Numbered from the stretch's first letter, positions 1-8,154 are shown. The stretch: DNA of 64,000 bases from Solibacillus sp. FSL K6-1523 (GCF_038005225.1 NZ_JBBOSU010000001.1:3088001-3152000); one strand, 5' to 3'. Notes: generated by a model from the sequence alone, not told the origin. A program made the numbers and translations.

Positions 1-219
1 CGCATTTTTTGGTATTTGACTTCCTGCAAGTACCTGTGCCCCCTCTTTAAATAACGCATCTACATTTAACTCAAGCTGCTTGGCCAAAGTTCGGTTTAAT
101 AATAAAATAGCTGGCTCTTCAACCGAATTTAATTGCACTTTGCTATAAAATTCATTAGGTAATTGTAAATAGCTATTCTCAAAATGAAATCCAAAATTTT
201 CTGTTGTATGATTCTTCAT
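1..219 (-). CDS. selO: SelO/YdiU family protein AMPylase, N-terminal part (runs off window start)
   Basis: Reading the minus strand from an ATG at 219 gives 73 open codons that continue past base 1. The start follows a good AGAGGA ribosome site. The peptide has the opening typical of the SelO/YdiU pseudokinase family: FENSYLQLPNEFYSKV, then LLLNRTLAKQLELN and VLAGSQIP. In this family the protein transfers AMP from ATP to protein Ser/Thr/Tyr residues and is linked to redox stress. The kinase-like catalytic residues lie outside the window, so activity cannot be judged. It is divergent from bioY with about 190 bases between the starts. Confidence 0.8.
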   Translation of the reverse strand, partial: MKNHTTENFGFHFENSYLQLPNEFYSKVQLNSVEEPAILLLNRTLAKQLELNVDALFKEGAQVLAGSQIPKNA

Positions 220-314
220 TGTGTCCTCTTTTCTTTTTTCATGCTTTGCCTATTATTATAGCCTCTATTTTGAATTTATCCGTCAAATCTAACTTTTATC
301 CTTCCGCACACCTT

Positions 315-367
315 ATGTTAACTCAATAAAAAAACTAGTTGACAATACTTCTTTTTCCATTTATATT
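315..367 (+). promoter_or_regulatory. BirA operator overlapping the bioY promoter
   Basis: TGTTAAC (316-322) and GTTGACA (338-344) form an inverted pair (6 of 7 match) separated by exactly 15 bases, the geometry of Gram-positive BirA boxes. The right half-site contains a -35 TTGACA (339-344), followed after 17 bases by a -10 TATATT (362-367). Bound biotinoyl-AMP-BirA would therefore block RNA polymerase directly. The site is seen in sequence; the regulation is inferred from the known biotin regulon. Confidence 0.8.
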
Positions 368-412
368 TACGTTAACCTATTTATTTCATACATTAACACT
401 AAGGAGATTACT

Positions 413-1009
413 ATGGAAACTGTATCTAGAACTTCTAATTTTAAAACGATCGACCTCGTGTATAGCGCATTGTTTGCTACGCTTATTATGATTGGGGCGA
501 ACATTACGACGATTGTTCCCTTTTTAGCAATTGGCGGCGTTCCAATTACACTTCAAACATTCTTTGCCGTTTTAGCCGGCTTAGTATTAGGTAGTCGGAA
601 AGGTGCGATTGCTTGTACCGTTTATATGCTTGTCGGGCTTGCTGGTGCGCCGGTATTTACACAATTTATGGGTGGGTTTTCATATATTTTGAAGCCTACA
701 TTTGGTTTTGTCGTAACATTTATTTTAAGTGCCTATGTAGCAGGTCTAATTGTAGAGCGTTTCCAAACACGAAAAGCTTTTGTAACAGCCGCATTTATAG
801 CAACAGCCATTAACTATGTGTTAGGAACAACTTGGCTATATTTTGCTTATAAATTTTGGGCAGCCGCTCCAGATGGTTTTACTTATAAAATGGCATGGTT
901 ATGGATGTTGCCTCCGATGCCAAAAGATATCGTTTTAGCGATTTTTGCTGGTTTCTTCGCATTCCGCATTCAAAAAACATTGAAAATCATTCCGATTAAA
1001 CAAAAGTAA
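413..1009 (+). CDS. bioY: BioY biotin transporter (ECF S component)
   Basis: 198-aa integral membrane protein of normal BioY length with about six membrane segments. The family signature GGVPITLQTFFAVLAGLVLG lies at residues 41-60, followed by GAIACTVYMLVGLAGAPVF. BioY is the substrate-binding S component that imports biotin, alone or with a shared EcfAA'T module; no ecf genes are nearby, so it would use a housekeeping module. The ATG follows AAGGAG. A BirA box overlaps its promoter, so expression should rise when biotin is short. It is monocistronic, ending at a terminator at 1046-1088. Confidence 0.92.
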   Translation: METVSRTSNFKTIDLVYSALFATLIMIGANITTIVPFLAIGGVPITLQTFFAVLAGLVLGSRKGAIACTVYMLVGLAGAPVFTQFMGGFSYILKPTFGFVVTFILSAYVAGLIVERFQTRKAFVTAAFIATAINYVLGTTWLYFAYKFWAAAPDGFTYKMAWLWMLPPMPKDIVLAIFAGFFAFRIQKTLKIIPIKQK

Positions 1010-1045
1010 TATTTCATTCGGCTCCACTTAAACAAAATAATACAC

Positions 1046-1092
1046 ACAAAACAGGTGAGGGATCAATAATGTTCCACACCTGTTTTGTTTTC
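1046..1092 (+). terminator. Rho-independent terminator of bioY
   Basis: Perfect 12-bp arms ACAAAACAGGTG (1046-1057) and CACCTGTTTTGT (1077-1088), followed by a T-rich stretch. Confidence 0.85.
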
Positions 1093-1173
1093 TCACTAAG
1101 TTGAATCTGCTCTTTATTTTCTCATTTATCGAATGTTTGGTATAATGAAAATAATTAAAAGGAGGAATTTTCT

Positions 1174-1620
1174 ATGGCTAACCAATACCAAAATATCGTC
1201 GTAGCAGTAGATGGCTCAAAAGAAGCGGAACTCGCATTTCGTAAAGCAATCGACGTTGCAAAGCGCAATATTGACTCAACTTTACATATTGTTCACGTGA
1301 TTGATACAAGTGTTTCAACAAGCGTTGAGATGTTATATGAAAATATGATTGAACTTGTTCAAAAGCACGGAGAAGTTTTAGTAGAAAATTATCGTACACA
1401 AGCAACTGAAGCTGGCGTTACAAATGTAAATACAGTTATCACTAAAGGTGTCCCAAAATCGATTTTATCCAAAAAATTAACTGACCTTGTAGCCGTAGAT
1501 TTAATTATTTGTGGTGCAACCGGATTAAATTCAGTAGAACAATTTTTAATCGGCTCTAATACCGAAGCAATCGTTCGTCATGCGAAATGTGACGTTTTAG
1601 TCGTTCGTACAGCTGAATGA
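1174..1620 (+). CDS. Universal stress protein (UspA family)
   Basis: 148-aa single-domain Usp protein. It opens with NIVVAVDGSKEAELAFRKA (beta1 and alpha1) and carries the ATP-binding G-2x-G-9x-GS loop as G114, G117, G127-S128, which places it in the ATP-binding UspFG-like subgroup. It ends with the usual CDVLVVR strand. The family buffers stress in the cytoplasm; the precise role is unknown. The start is an ATG after AAAGGAGG. It is monocistronic between two terminators. Bacilli often carry several such genes, so no symbol is assigned. Confidence 0.88.
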   Translation: MANQYQNIVVAVDGSKEAELAFRKAIDVAKRNIDSTLHIVHVIDTSVSTSVEMLYENMIELVQKHGEVLVENYRTQATEAGVTNVNTVITKGVPKSILSKKLTDLVAVDLIICGATGLNSVEQFLIGSNTEAIVRHAKCDVLVVRTAE

Positions 1621-1633
1621 TTTAGCTTTATTT

Positions 1634-1671
1634 AAAAAGACATTTTGCTTTTATGGCAGAATGTCTTTTTT
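1634..1671 (+). terminator. Terminator of uspA
   Basis: AAAAAGACATTTTGC pairs with GCAGAATGTCTTTTT and runs into six Ts, just after the uspA stop. Confidence 0.85.
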
Positions 1672-1758
1672 AGCACGAAATCCTACAACCTTTTTATTCC
1701 AACTCTATTTACACTATGGTACAATTTCGAAAACATCTAAGCTAAAGGAGACGAAATT

Positions 1759-2229
1759 ATGCCAATGATTTGTTTAGCAACAGAAAAAGATTATTTAGCA
1801 GTGAATGAGCTTGTGAAAGAAGGCCATGATGAACATGTATTACATAGGCCGACTGTTTTTAAAAGTGTTGATGCCGTTATGCCGGAATCTTATTATCACG
1901 AACTACTCGAGGATACAAACAGTACAATTTTCATCGCTAAAAAGGATGGAATTGTCATCGGTTTTGCTGTCATAAGTATCGAATCTTCCCCTCCTTTCCA
2001 ATCATTGGTACAACGCAATTATGGCTATATTCACGACTTTGGTGTAAAAAAGGATACGCAAAAACAAGGTGTCGGAAAATTACTATTTGAAGCATGTACT
2101 AATTGGACTAAGGAAATGGGTGCTACTTCGATTGAATTAAATGTTTGGGCGTTTAATACAAATGCGGTAGAATTTTATGAATATCTCGGGATGGAAAGCA
2201 TCAGTAGCAAAATGCATATACGAATTTGA
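1759..2229 (+). CDS. GNAT family N-acetyltransferase
   Basis: 156 aa and one GNAT fold. The strand IVIGFAVI (65-72) is followed by IHDFGVKKDTQKQGVGKLLF (91-110), which contains the acetyl-CoA pyrophosphate-binding Q/R-x-x-G-x-G/A loop, and then by the typical FYEYLGM segment near the C terminus. The substrate (small molecule or protein amine) cannot be told from sequence. The ATG follows TAAAGGAGA. It stands alone: uspA's terminator is upstream and a long hairpin lies downstream. Confidence 0.85.
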   Translation: MPMICLATEKDYLAVNELVKEGHDEHVLHRPTVFKSVDAVMPESYYHELLEDTNSTIFIAKKDGIVIGFAVISIESSPPFQSLVQRNYGYIHDFGVKKDTQKQGVGKLLFEACTNWTKEMGATSIELNVWAFNTNAVEFYEYLGMESISSKMHIRI

Positions 2230-2340
2230 GGTTGGATACTTGTAAGAAGAACTAAAACTATGATTATGCCGAGGTTTAATGGGGCTTTTGAATAAAATTC
2301 GATTAAAAGTAAGTTACACACACTGATTTTAAAAAGAACG

Positions 2341-2384
2341 AAACCAACTGTTTTGAAACAAAGTTGGATCAAAACAGTTGGTTT
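2341..2384. terminator. Long perfect hairpin, probable terminator
   Basis: Sixteen-base arms AAACCAACTGTTTTGA and TCAAAACAGTTGGTTT are perfectly complementary, with a short loop. The T tail is short on either strand. It lies 112 bases after the acetyltransferase stop. Confidence 0.55.
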
Positions 2385-2510
2385 CTAGAATAAAGATTGA
2401 TCTTTCGGGATGCGTATATTCACTTAAAGCCTCTGATAGTTGAATAAGCACATACTTTCTTCAGATAAGGTAACAATACAATTAATTAGATGTAGTTCTA
2501 AAGAGGTGTA

Positions 2511-2936
2511 TTGAAAAAAATGAAAAAGATGTTAATCGTCTTTATACTATTCCTTGTTCTTATTACTCCTATTCAAACAACAATCGGTTCATCAGTTGGA
2601 GCAACACAGGACTCTGAAGAGCTTAGATTACAGGATATGCTAATGTTAATGCTTACTCCTTATATTGAAAAAGATTTGACTAACTATTATTATCCAAAGG
2701 TTATAAAGGATGTTTCACCTCATGTAACTCCGTGGAAAATTGAATTGATTGAAACTAAAAGAAATCATTTCCGAGGCTTTGATTTGCAAATTACTTTTGA
2801 AATTGAGCCAACTGATGGCGGGCAATGGATTCCAATAGGAAAAGACCGAATGACTTATGAAATATCTTCTGGACCTGAAGTTAAATTGATAAATCACACG
2901 CACTTAAAGACGTATAAATATCCTCCAGAATTATAA
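2511..2936 (+). CDS. DUF3888-type secreted small protein
   Basis: 141 aa from a TTG at 2511, or 138 from the ATG at 2520. GAGGTG at 2503-2508 is close to the first and 11 bases from the second, so the start is undecided. A lysine-rich N terminus and a hydrophobic run (MLIVFILFLVLITPIQTT) form a signal peptide. The mature part, with a tyrosine-rich LTPYI..YYYPKV segment, resembles the DUF3888 family of Bacillus proteins, whose function is not known. A CTAAC-type repeat follows its stop immediately, as with other single-gene units in this window. Confidence 0.7.
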   Translation: MKKMKKMLIVFILFLVLITPIQTTIGSSVGATQDSEELRLQDMLMLMLTPYIEKDLTNYYYPKVIKDVSPHVTPWKIELIETKRNHFRGFDLQITFEIEPTDGGQWIPIGKDRMTYEISSGPEVKLINHTHLKTYKYPPEL

Positions 2937-2942
2937 ATAGGC

Positions 2943-2966
2943 TTCAATTAACCTGCTCTGTTAGTG
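2943..2966 (-). repeat. CTAAC-type cassette-boundary repeat, copy E1
   Basis: Read on the minus strand this is CACTAACAGAGCAGGTTAAT, matching the start of the CTAACG blocks at 22.4-24.6 kb. It lies just past the stop of the minus-strand MBL gene, in the same orientation relative to that gene as the other copies. Confidence 0.5.
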
Positions 2967-2978
2967 ACAAAAGTACAG

Positions 2979-3761
2979 TTAAAAATGCACACTAAATCCA
3001 TTGAATTGATGAATGCCTGTACCAAATTTAGTTAATTCATTTTCTCTTAAAAACTTAACTGCGTTTTTTACTTCCTTTAAAATTTTTGGCTCAAGCCCTA
3101 AAGTATTATGTGAGCCATAAACCATCGAAACGTTTGGTATCTCTGATATTCTTTCCAATGAATTTACTAAATCACAAGGATTTGTAGAAGGATAAAAAGC
3201 ATATATAGGGGTTTCATCATAAAGTAAATCTCCCGTAAACAAATATCCGTTCGTTTCATCGAAAATGGATATATGCCCAGGAGAATGCCCTGGAGTATGA
3301 TAAATAATTAATTTTCTATTTCCCAGCTCAATTACATCGCCATCTTTCAATAAGCCTGTAGGTTCCCCTTGAAAGGGTTGATATTTATCGGGATTAAACG
3401 TTTCTGGAGTAGGTAATGTTATATCTCTACTAATATCTCTTCTTATTTGTTCTATTGACAAGCCTTTAATTCCATTCACTAACCAATCCTTATCGCTCTC
3501 ATGGACATAAATTATTTCATATTGTCCATGACTTCCGATATGGTCAGTGTGAACATGAGTAGTGATGACTTCAATTGGTAGGGTAGTTAATTGGTCTGTT
3601 ATTCTTTTTATATTATCAATCCCAAGACCCGTATCAATTAGTACAGCTTTCTCCTTACCCAATAATAAAAAAGAATGTACTTTCTCCCAATGTCCATATT
3701 CACTAATTGCGTATGAATTTCCATCCAATTGTTGAATTGTAAACCACAAGTCATTAATCAT
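2979..3761 (-). CDS. Metallo-beta-lactamase fold hydrolase
   Basis: 260 aa. Metal ligands are plain: H69-V-H71-T-D73-H74 (THVHTDHIGSHG), then HTPGHSPGHI, FTGDLLYD and GSHN. This is the glyoxalase II-like/general MBL hydrolase pattern with a two-metal site. The substrate is unknown. The ATG follows TTGGAGG. The gene is bounded on both sides by CTAAC-type repeats (2943-2966 and 3848-3876) in its own orientation, so it looks like a single-gene unit of the kind seen at 22-24 kb. Confidence 0.85.
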   Translation of the reverse strand: MINDLWFTIQQLDGNSYAISEYGHWEKVHSFLLLGKEKAVLIDTGLGIDNIKRITDQLTTLPIEVITTHVHTDHIGSHGQYEIIYVHESDKDWLVNGIKGLSIEQIRRDISRDITLPTPETFNPDKYQPFQGEPTGLLKDGDVIELGNRKLIIYHTPGHSPGHISIFDETNGYLFTGDLLYDETPIYAFYPSTNPCDLVNSLERISEIPNVSMVYGSHNTLGLEPKILKEVKNAVKFLRENELTKFGTGIHQFNGFSVHF

Positions 3762-3847
3762 TAATAGCCTCCAAGTTGCTATGGCGTCACATTCTTTCTA
3801 TTACTCCGAAACAATCAAATAATCCTTTGTAAATAAGATAGCTTATT

Positions 3848-3876
3848 AAATTAACCTGCAGCGTTAGTTCAATAAG
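3848..3876 (-). repeat. CTAACG-type cassette-boundary repeat, copy E2
   Basis: The minus strand reads TGAACTAACGCTGCAGGTTA, a variant of the CTAACG...GTTTA core. It lies between the 68-aa gene and the MBL gene, oriented with both. Confidence 0.5.
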
Positions 3877-3916
3877 ATAAATGCTTTACCGTTTGTTGAT
3901 TAAAATTTAATATTAT

Positions 3917-4123
3917 TTAATCCTTTTTATCTTGATTAAGAACTTTAATGATTTCAGTAAGTTTCTCGTTTTTTTCTCGGTCTAATTTTGTCTTTTCATT
4001 CATGAACTTAACTACTTTAATTACGAAATAAATAGCAAAAGCAGTTAGTAGTAAATAAATAATAATAGGTAAAAAAGTTAAAAGTATAAACAAACCACTT
4101 GACGCAAACAATGTCTGACCCAT
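3917..4123 (-). CDS. Small membrane protein with charged tail
   Basis: 68 aa. A long hydrophobic stretch (FILLTFLPIIIYLLLTAFAI) forms one or two membrane passes, followed by a lysine/glutamate-rich helix (KLDREKNEKLTEIIKVLNQD) likely to be cytoplasmic and possibly coiled-coil. The ATG follows a strong AGGAGG. I do not recognise the family with confidence; it resembles the many short DUF membrane proteins of Bacillales. The real ribosome site and the codon pattern argue that it is expressed. Confidence 0.65.
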   Translation of the reverse strand: MGQTLFASSGLFILLTFLPIIIYLLLTAFAIYFVIKVVKFMNEKTKLDREKNEKLTEIIKVLNQDKKD

Positions 4124-4350
4124 AATATTCCTCCTAAATAGTTAGATATTATAAAACATTTCACTTTACTAACCTACCTCGTGATTTTAAGAGCATTTCC
4201 TTACAATCTTTATAGTTACATTAACATAAAGATCCTACAAATAATCATCTATGAAAATAGCCGCATATCCGATTGCTAAAAAAGGATATACGACTATTCA
4301 CAATACATACCGTCAAAATTCAATTGATAATTTTCTTCAAACTAAATAAT

Positions 4351-4797
4351 TTATTCAGCAGTATGAATCACTTTAAATCGCTCACATACAAGTAACATGT
4401 CCTCTTCAAACGGCAAATGATAAGGCTGCAATAACTCGCTAAAAAACTGCTTATGCGCATTCCACCAATATTCATAATCTCCTTCACCTTCTGCTAAGGC
4501 AAATTCTATTGGCACTTCATTCATTGGAGAAATGAAAACATCTGTTAGCTCGATGATTGCAACGGGCTCGTCTTTTGTATTTATAACAATGGAATATTGC
4601 CCTTTCTGTGGAAGTGGCTCTTGTTCTAACTCATAAAAAACATAACCCGAGCATGTAGCGGTTTTCTTCCCTTCTACAACTAAACTTGCCAGCCAATCTG
4701 CATCATCACCAAACTGAAAAGCATCCACATGACTCGGTTGTTTTTCACCTAAGTCAGACCAATATTTATCCCAAAACTGCTTTGTATGATTATTCAT
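4351..4797 (-). CDS. ASCH domain protein (YhfF-like)
   Basis: 148 aa from the ATG at 4797. A longer reading from 4818 adds seven residues, but the only ribosome site (ACGAGGT) lies seven to ten bases before the inner ATG, so MNNHTKQ is chosen as the start. The sequence FWDKYW, then GKKTATCSGY and the conserved W-W of DYEYWW, match the ASCH/DUF984 family, a PUA-like beta barrel that probably binds RNA or a modified nucleoside; some relatives are N4-acetylcytidine hydrolases. The actual substrate is unknown. Monocistronic. Confidence 0.8.
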   Translation of the reverse strand: MNNHTKQFWDKYWSDLGEKQPSHVDAFQFGDDADWLASLVVEGKKTATCSGYVFYELEQEPLPQKGQYSIVINTKDEPVAIIELTDVFISPMNEVPIEFALAEGEGDYEYWWNAHKQFFSELLQPYHLPFEEDMLLVCERFKVIHTAE

Positions 4798-5115
4798 AAT
4801 TGTTATACCTCGTTTCATAATTTATAAATTGCATTCTATTATTATGAGAACTTGGCAAAACCCATTATGTTTCCTCCGTGACAACCTTATACATACGTGA
4901 CACCTACTAATTCATTTTTCTTATAAGAATAACATATATCTCCATACGTGAAAACGGCAATTCTAAGCCTCCCTCTTTTTTCTCTTGATGGAAATTTTAT
5001 ATTCCGAATGTTACAGTGGGGTAAATTGAATTAAAAAATGGCACAAAACCAGATCCCGTTCTTTCTACATATCATTCCTTTTTTGAATGAATTGACGGAT
5101 AGGTAGGAAGCGAGT

Positions 5116-5273
5116 TTGGCGAGTATTTGAGGGAATTTGGCTAGTAAAACGTGTAATGGCTAGTTACTGTATTATTTTGGCTATATAGCGCTGAAGATTG
5201 GCTAGTAACGACCGTAATATGGCTATATTGTGCGTAAGTTTGGCTAATAAAGCTGATTAATTGGCTAATAACC
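5116..5273 (+). repeat. 21-bp phased TTGGCTA array, copy 1 (eight units)
   Basis: TGGC cores begin at 5117, 5138, 5157, 5178, 5199, 5220, 5241 and 5262: steps of 21, 19, 21, 21, 21, 21, 21. Units read roughly TTGGCTAnTAAC plus nine variable bases. Copy 3 at 51.6 kb has the same step pattern. The array lies in the 530-base gap before the hydrolase gene; the rest of that gap (4819-5115) shows nothing I can name. Stops in all frames and the 19-base step argue against coding. Confidence 0.8.
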
Positions 5274-5327
5274 CGAAATCGCTTCAAAAAATATGGCAAT
5301 CTATCAAAAAATTCAGGAGGTCACATT

Positions 5328-6059
5328 ATGAATTTCAAACAATTTGGGGATGGCGAAGAAGTATTGCTGTTTCTTCATGGTGGAGGCGTTAGTAGTTGGA
5401 TGTGGGAATCACAAATTAATTATTTTAAAAATTATCATTGTATTACCCCTGATTTACCAGGACATGGGGCGAGCAGTAACGAAGTTTTTTCAATGGAATC
5501 TTCCATCAATAAATTATGGAATACGTTAGATGAAGTTGCCCCCAATAAAAACTGGAACGTCATTGGATTTTCGCTCGGTTCTCAAATTGCCCTTCAAATG
5601 ATCAATGAACGACCAAACGCTTTCAAACGTGCAATGATTAACAGTGCATTAGTAATTCCGCAAAAAACGATGCGCCTCTGTATTTCCCCAACCATTTATG
5701 TCACATATCCATTAATACAGAAACGAGCATTCGCTAAATTACAGGCAAAAACACTAGGAATAAGTGATACATATTTCGAAAAATATTATATGGATACATG
5801 TAATATGAGTAGAAGTAACTTAATACATATTTTAAAGGAAAATTTAAATTTTGTACTACCGGCTACCATTATTAATGCCAACACTCAGTTTTTATTCACA
5901 ATTGGTGAAAAGGAAAATCGATTAATGAAGCAGTCTATGAAAAAACTTGCTCTTTTGGGTAAGTCGGAAATAATTGAAGGTGTAGGACATAATGCGCCAT
6001 TAGAAAACCAACAAGTATTCAATCGGTTGCTTGATAATTTGCTGAAAAACAACGAATAA
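5328..6059 (+). CDS. Alpha/beta-fold hydrolase
   Basis: 243 aa. It shows the oxyanion strand LLFLHGGGVSSWMW, then DLPGHGAS, the nucleophile elbow GFSLGSQ (serine of G-x-S-x-G-S type) and a C-terminal GVGHNAPLE carrying the catalytic histidine. The general family covers esterases, lipases and related enzymes, so the substrate cannot be named. The ATG follows CAGGAGG. The gene is bracketed by 21-bp phased repeat arrays starting 211 bases before its start and ending about 115 bases after its stop. Confidence 0.85.
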   Translation: MNFKQFGDGEEVLLFLHGGGVSSWMWESQINYFKNYHCITPDLPGHGASSNEVFSMESSINKLWNTLDEVAPNKNWNVIGFSLGSQIALQMINERPNAFKRAMINSALVIPQKTMRLCISPTIYVTYPLIQKRAFAKLQAKTLGISDTYFEKYYMDTCNMSRSNLIHILKENLNFVLPATIINANTQFLFTIGEKENRLMKQSMKKLALLGKSEIIEGVGHNAPLENQQVFNRLLDNLLKNNE

Positions 6060-6074
6060 ACAGCTAAAACGTAG

Positions 6075-6175
6075 ATTGGCTATTAACTGTATCCAATCAG
6101 CTAATAACCAATGTATTTTGTCTATTAACACTTGGAAAATGGCTATTATCATCGGGAAGTTGGCTATTAACGAAA
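6075..6175 (+). repeat. 21-bp phased array, copy 2 (five units)
   Basis: Unit cores at 6077, 6098, 6119, 6140 and 6161 are spaced exactly 21 bases. The second and third cores are degenerate (CAGCTA, TGTCTA). The best units read TTGGCTATTAAC. It starts just after the hydrolase stop. Confidence 0.75.
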
Positions 6176-6194
6176 TTTCAAAGGGGAATTATGT

Positions 6195-6238
6195 AAACCT
6201 GTCCCAAAAACAGACTTCCCTTCTTCCAAGACAGGTTT
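6195..6238. terminator. Possible terminator hairpin between hydrolase and RNase J
   Basis: AAACCTGTC (6195-6203) and GACAGGTTT (6230-6238) are perfectly complementary across a 26-base loop, between two convergent genes. There is no strong T run, so the call is tentative. Confidence 0.45.
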
Positions 6239-6248
6239 GAATCACGTG

Positions 6249-7916
6249 CTATATTTCAATAATAACCGGCAAAATCATCGGCTTTCTCATCGTCAGTGTA
6301 AATATATATTGGTCCACTACTTTTTTAATCGCACGCTTCATCGCATAAGCATTTGCTTCATTAAATTTATTTACGGCATCTTTCGCAAGTTCATTTATAT
6401 CGTTCAACATTCCCTTTGATTCTTTTTCGTAAACAAATCCACGGGAAATTGTATCTGGATCCACAATAATGGAGCCATCATATTTACTAATCGTCACGAT
6501 AATTACGAGCATCCCATCCTCAGAAAGCTGTTTCCGGTCACGTAATACAACTTCCCCTACTTCTCCAATACCTGCACCTCCATCCACATACGTATCGCCA
6601 GCAGGTACATCACGTGTTTGCCGCGCAACAGCACCTTCAATATCCACAACATCTCCATTTTGAAGGATAAAGGTACGGTGTTGTGGGATGCCAACCGCCT
6701 CAGCTAAAAAGCGGTGTATGTGAAGCATTCTGTATTCCCCATGGATGGGAATGAAATATTTCGGCTTCATTAATGTGAGCATTAGCTTTAAATCCTCTTG
6801 ATACCCATGACCAGACACATGCATCCCCGTCACACTGGAATTCCCATATACAACCTTGGCACCAAGTTGAAACACATTATCTACAATTTTCGAAACATCT
6901 TTTTCATTTCCAGGAATCGGTGAAGCGGCAAAAATAACGGTATCCCCTTGTTCAATTTTAACATCTCGATTATTGCCAGTGGACAGCCGGGAAAGTGCAG
7001 CGAGTGGCTCCCCTTGGCTTCCCGTACATAAAACAACAATGCGTTCTGGTGGGATATGCTTTATTTCACTTACTTCAATGAGCATCCAACTCGGAATGTT
7101 TAAATAGCCAAGTTCCATTGCAACAGAGGTAACGTTCACCATACTCCGCCCAAGCAAGACAATTTTTCGATTCGTTTTTTTAGCAGCTTCCACGATTTGC
7201 TGAATTCGATTAACATTTGATGCAAAGGTTGTAATAAAAATCTTCCCTGTTGCTTTTAAAAATTCTTCTTCTAAATGACCCGCTACTAATTTTTCTGAAG
7301 GTGTTGACCCAGGTCGCTCTGCATTCGTACTTTCCGATATTAATGCTAAAACGCCTTGCGTACCGATTTCAGCCATTTTATGAATATCGGATGTTTGATC
7401 ATTTATAGGAGTTAAATCAAATTTAAAGTCCCCTGTATGAACGACTTTTCCTTCAGGCGTGTGAAAGACTAAGCCTAAGCAATCGGGAATGCTATGGCTT
7501 GTCTTAAAAAAAGTAACCGCCATCTGCTCAAAGTCTAAATGGGAATCTGCCGTAATTTCAACTAATTGTGTATCGCGAAGTAATTTATGTTCTTTTAATT
7601 TTAATTCAATCAAACCAAGTGTAAAACGAGAAGCATAGATTGGCACATTTAATTTTTTTAGCATGTATGGAATGCCACCAATATGATCCTCATGTCCATG
7701 CGTTACAATTAACCCTTTAATTTTATCTTTATTTTCCTGTAAATACGTAAAATTAGGGATAATTAAATCAACACCTAACAAGCTTTTATCTGCAAATTTT
7801 GCACCACAGTCAATGATGATGATTTCATCCAAACATTGAATGACATACATATTTTTACCGATTTCATTAATGCCACCTAAAGCAAAAATGGATAATGCAC
7901 GTTCTGTACTAGCCAA
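6249..7916 (-). CDS. Ribonuclease J
   Basis: 555 aa, full family length. The MBL/beta-CASP core is intact: FALGGINEIGKNMY at the N terminus, metal motif H73-G-H75-E-D77-H78, HSIPDC, HTGDFKFD, TGSQGEPLAALSR and HVSGHG, ending in PMILPVIIEI. The full HGHEDH motif is that of catalytically active J1-type enzymes rather than J2, but overall it is not clearly either one and may be an extra paralogue, so no rnjA/rnjB symbol is given. It degrades and matures RNA (5' exo- and endonuclease). The start is TTG, eight bases after GGAGGG. Confidence 0.93.
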   Translation of the reverse strand: MASTERALSIFALGGINEIGKNMYVIQCLDEIIIIDCGAKFADKSLLGVDLIIPNFTYLQENKDKIKGLIVTHGHEDHIGGIPYMLKKLNVPIYASRFTLGLIELKLKEHKLLRDTQLVEITADSHLDFEQMAVTFFKTSHSIPDCLGLVFHTPEGKVVHTGDFKFDLTPINDQTSDIHKMAEIGTQGVLALISESTNAERPGSTPSEKLVAGHLEEEFLKATGKIFITTFASNVNRIQQIVEAAKKTNRKIVLLGRSMVNVTSVAMELGYLNIPSWMLIEVSEIKHIPPERIVVLCTGSQGEPLAALSRLSTGNNRDVKIEQGDTVIFAASPIPGNEKDVSKIVDNVFQLGAKVVYGNSSVTGMHVSGHGYQEDLKLMLTLMKPKYFIPIHGEYRMLHIHRFLAEAVGIPQHRTFILQNGDVVDIEGAVARQTRDVPAGDTYVDGGAGIGEVGEVVLRDRKQLSEDGMLVIIVTISKYDGSIIVDPDTISRGFVYEKESKGMLNDINELAKDAVNKFNEANAYAMKRAIKKVVDQYIFTLTMRKPMILPVIIEI

Positions 7917-8093
7917 TAAGATTCCCTCCTGCTGTTACATTCCTTGAAAAAAGTCGATTGTTGATTGCTTTAACAAATATTAGTATTCGTTATTCCAGTC
8001 TGAGCTATACGGTTACAATTCATCCATTTTCCTTAATCTACTTTGTACTGCATCATTTGCTCATATGTTATGTAGTTTTTCCACAAAAAAATA

Positions 8094-8130
8094 GCACTTC
8101 TTCAGCCGATTTTTTCGTCCTAAGAAGCGC
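8094..8130 (-). terminator. Terminator of spoVR
   Basis: On the minus strand GCGCTTCTTAG pairs with CTGAAGAAGTGC (one bulge) and is followed by TATTTTTTT. Confidence 0.8.
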
Positions 8131-8154
8131 CATTTATTCATCTTTGCCCTACCC

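Noticed and set aside
5116-6175. CRISPR array
   Set aside because: The units are degenerate, 21 bases apart in total with only ~9-base variable parts, and no cas genes are present; this is a phased repeat, not repeat-spacer structure.
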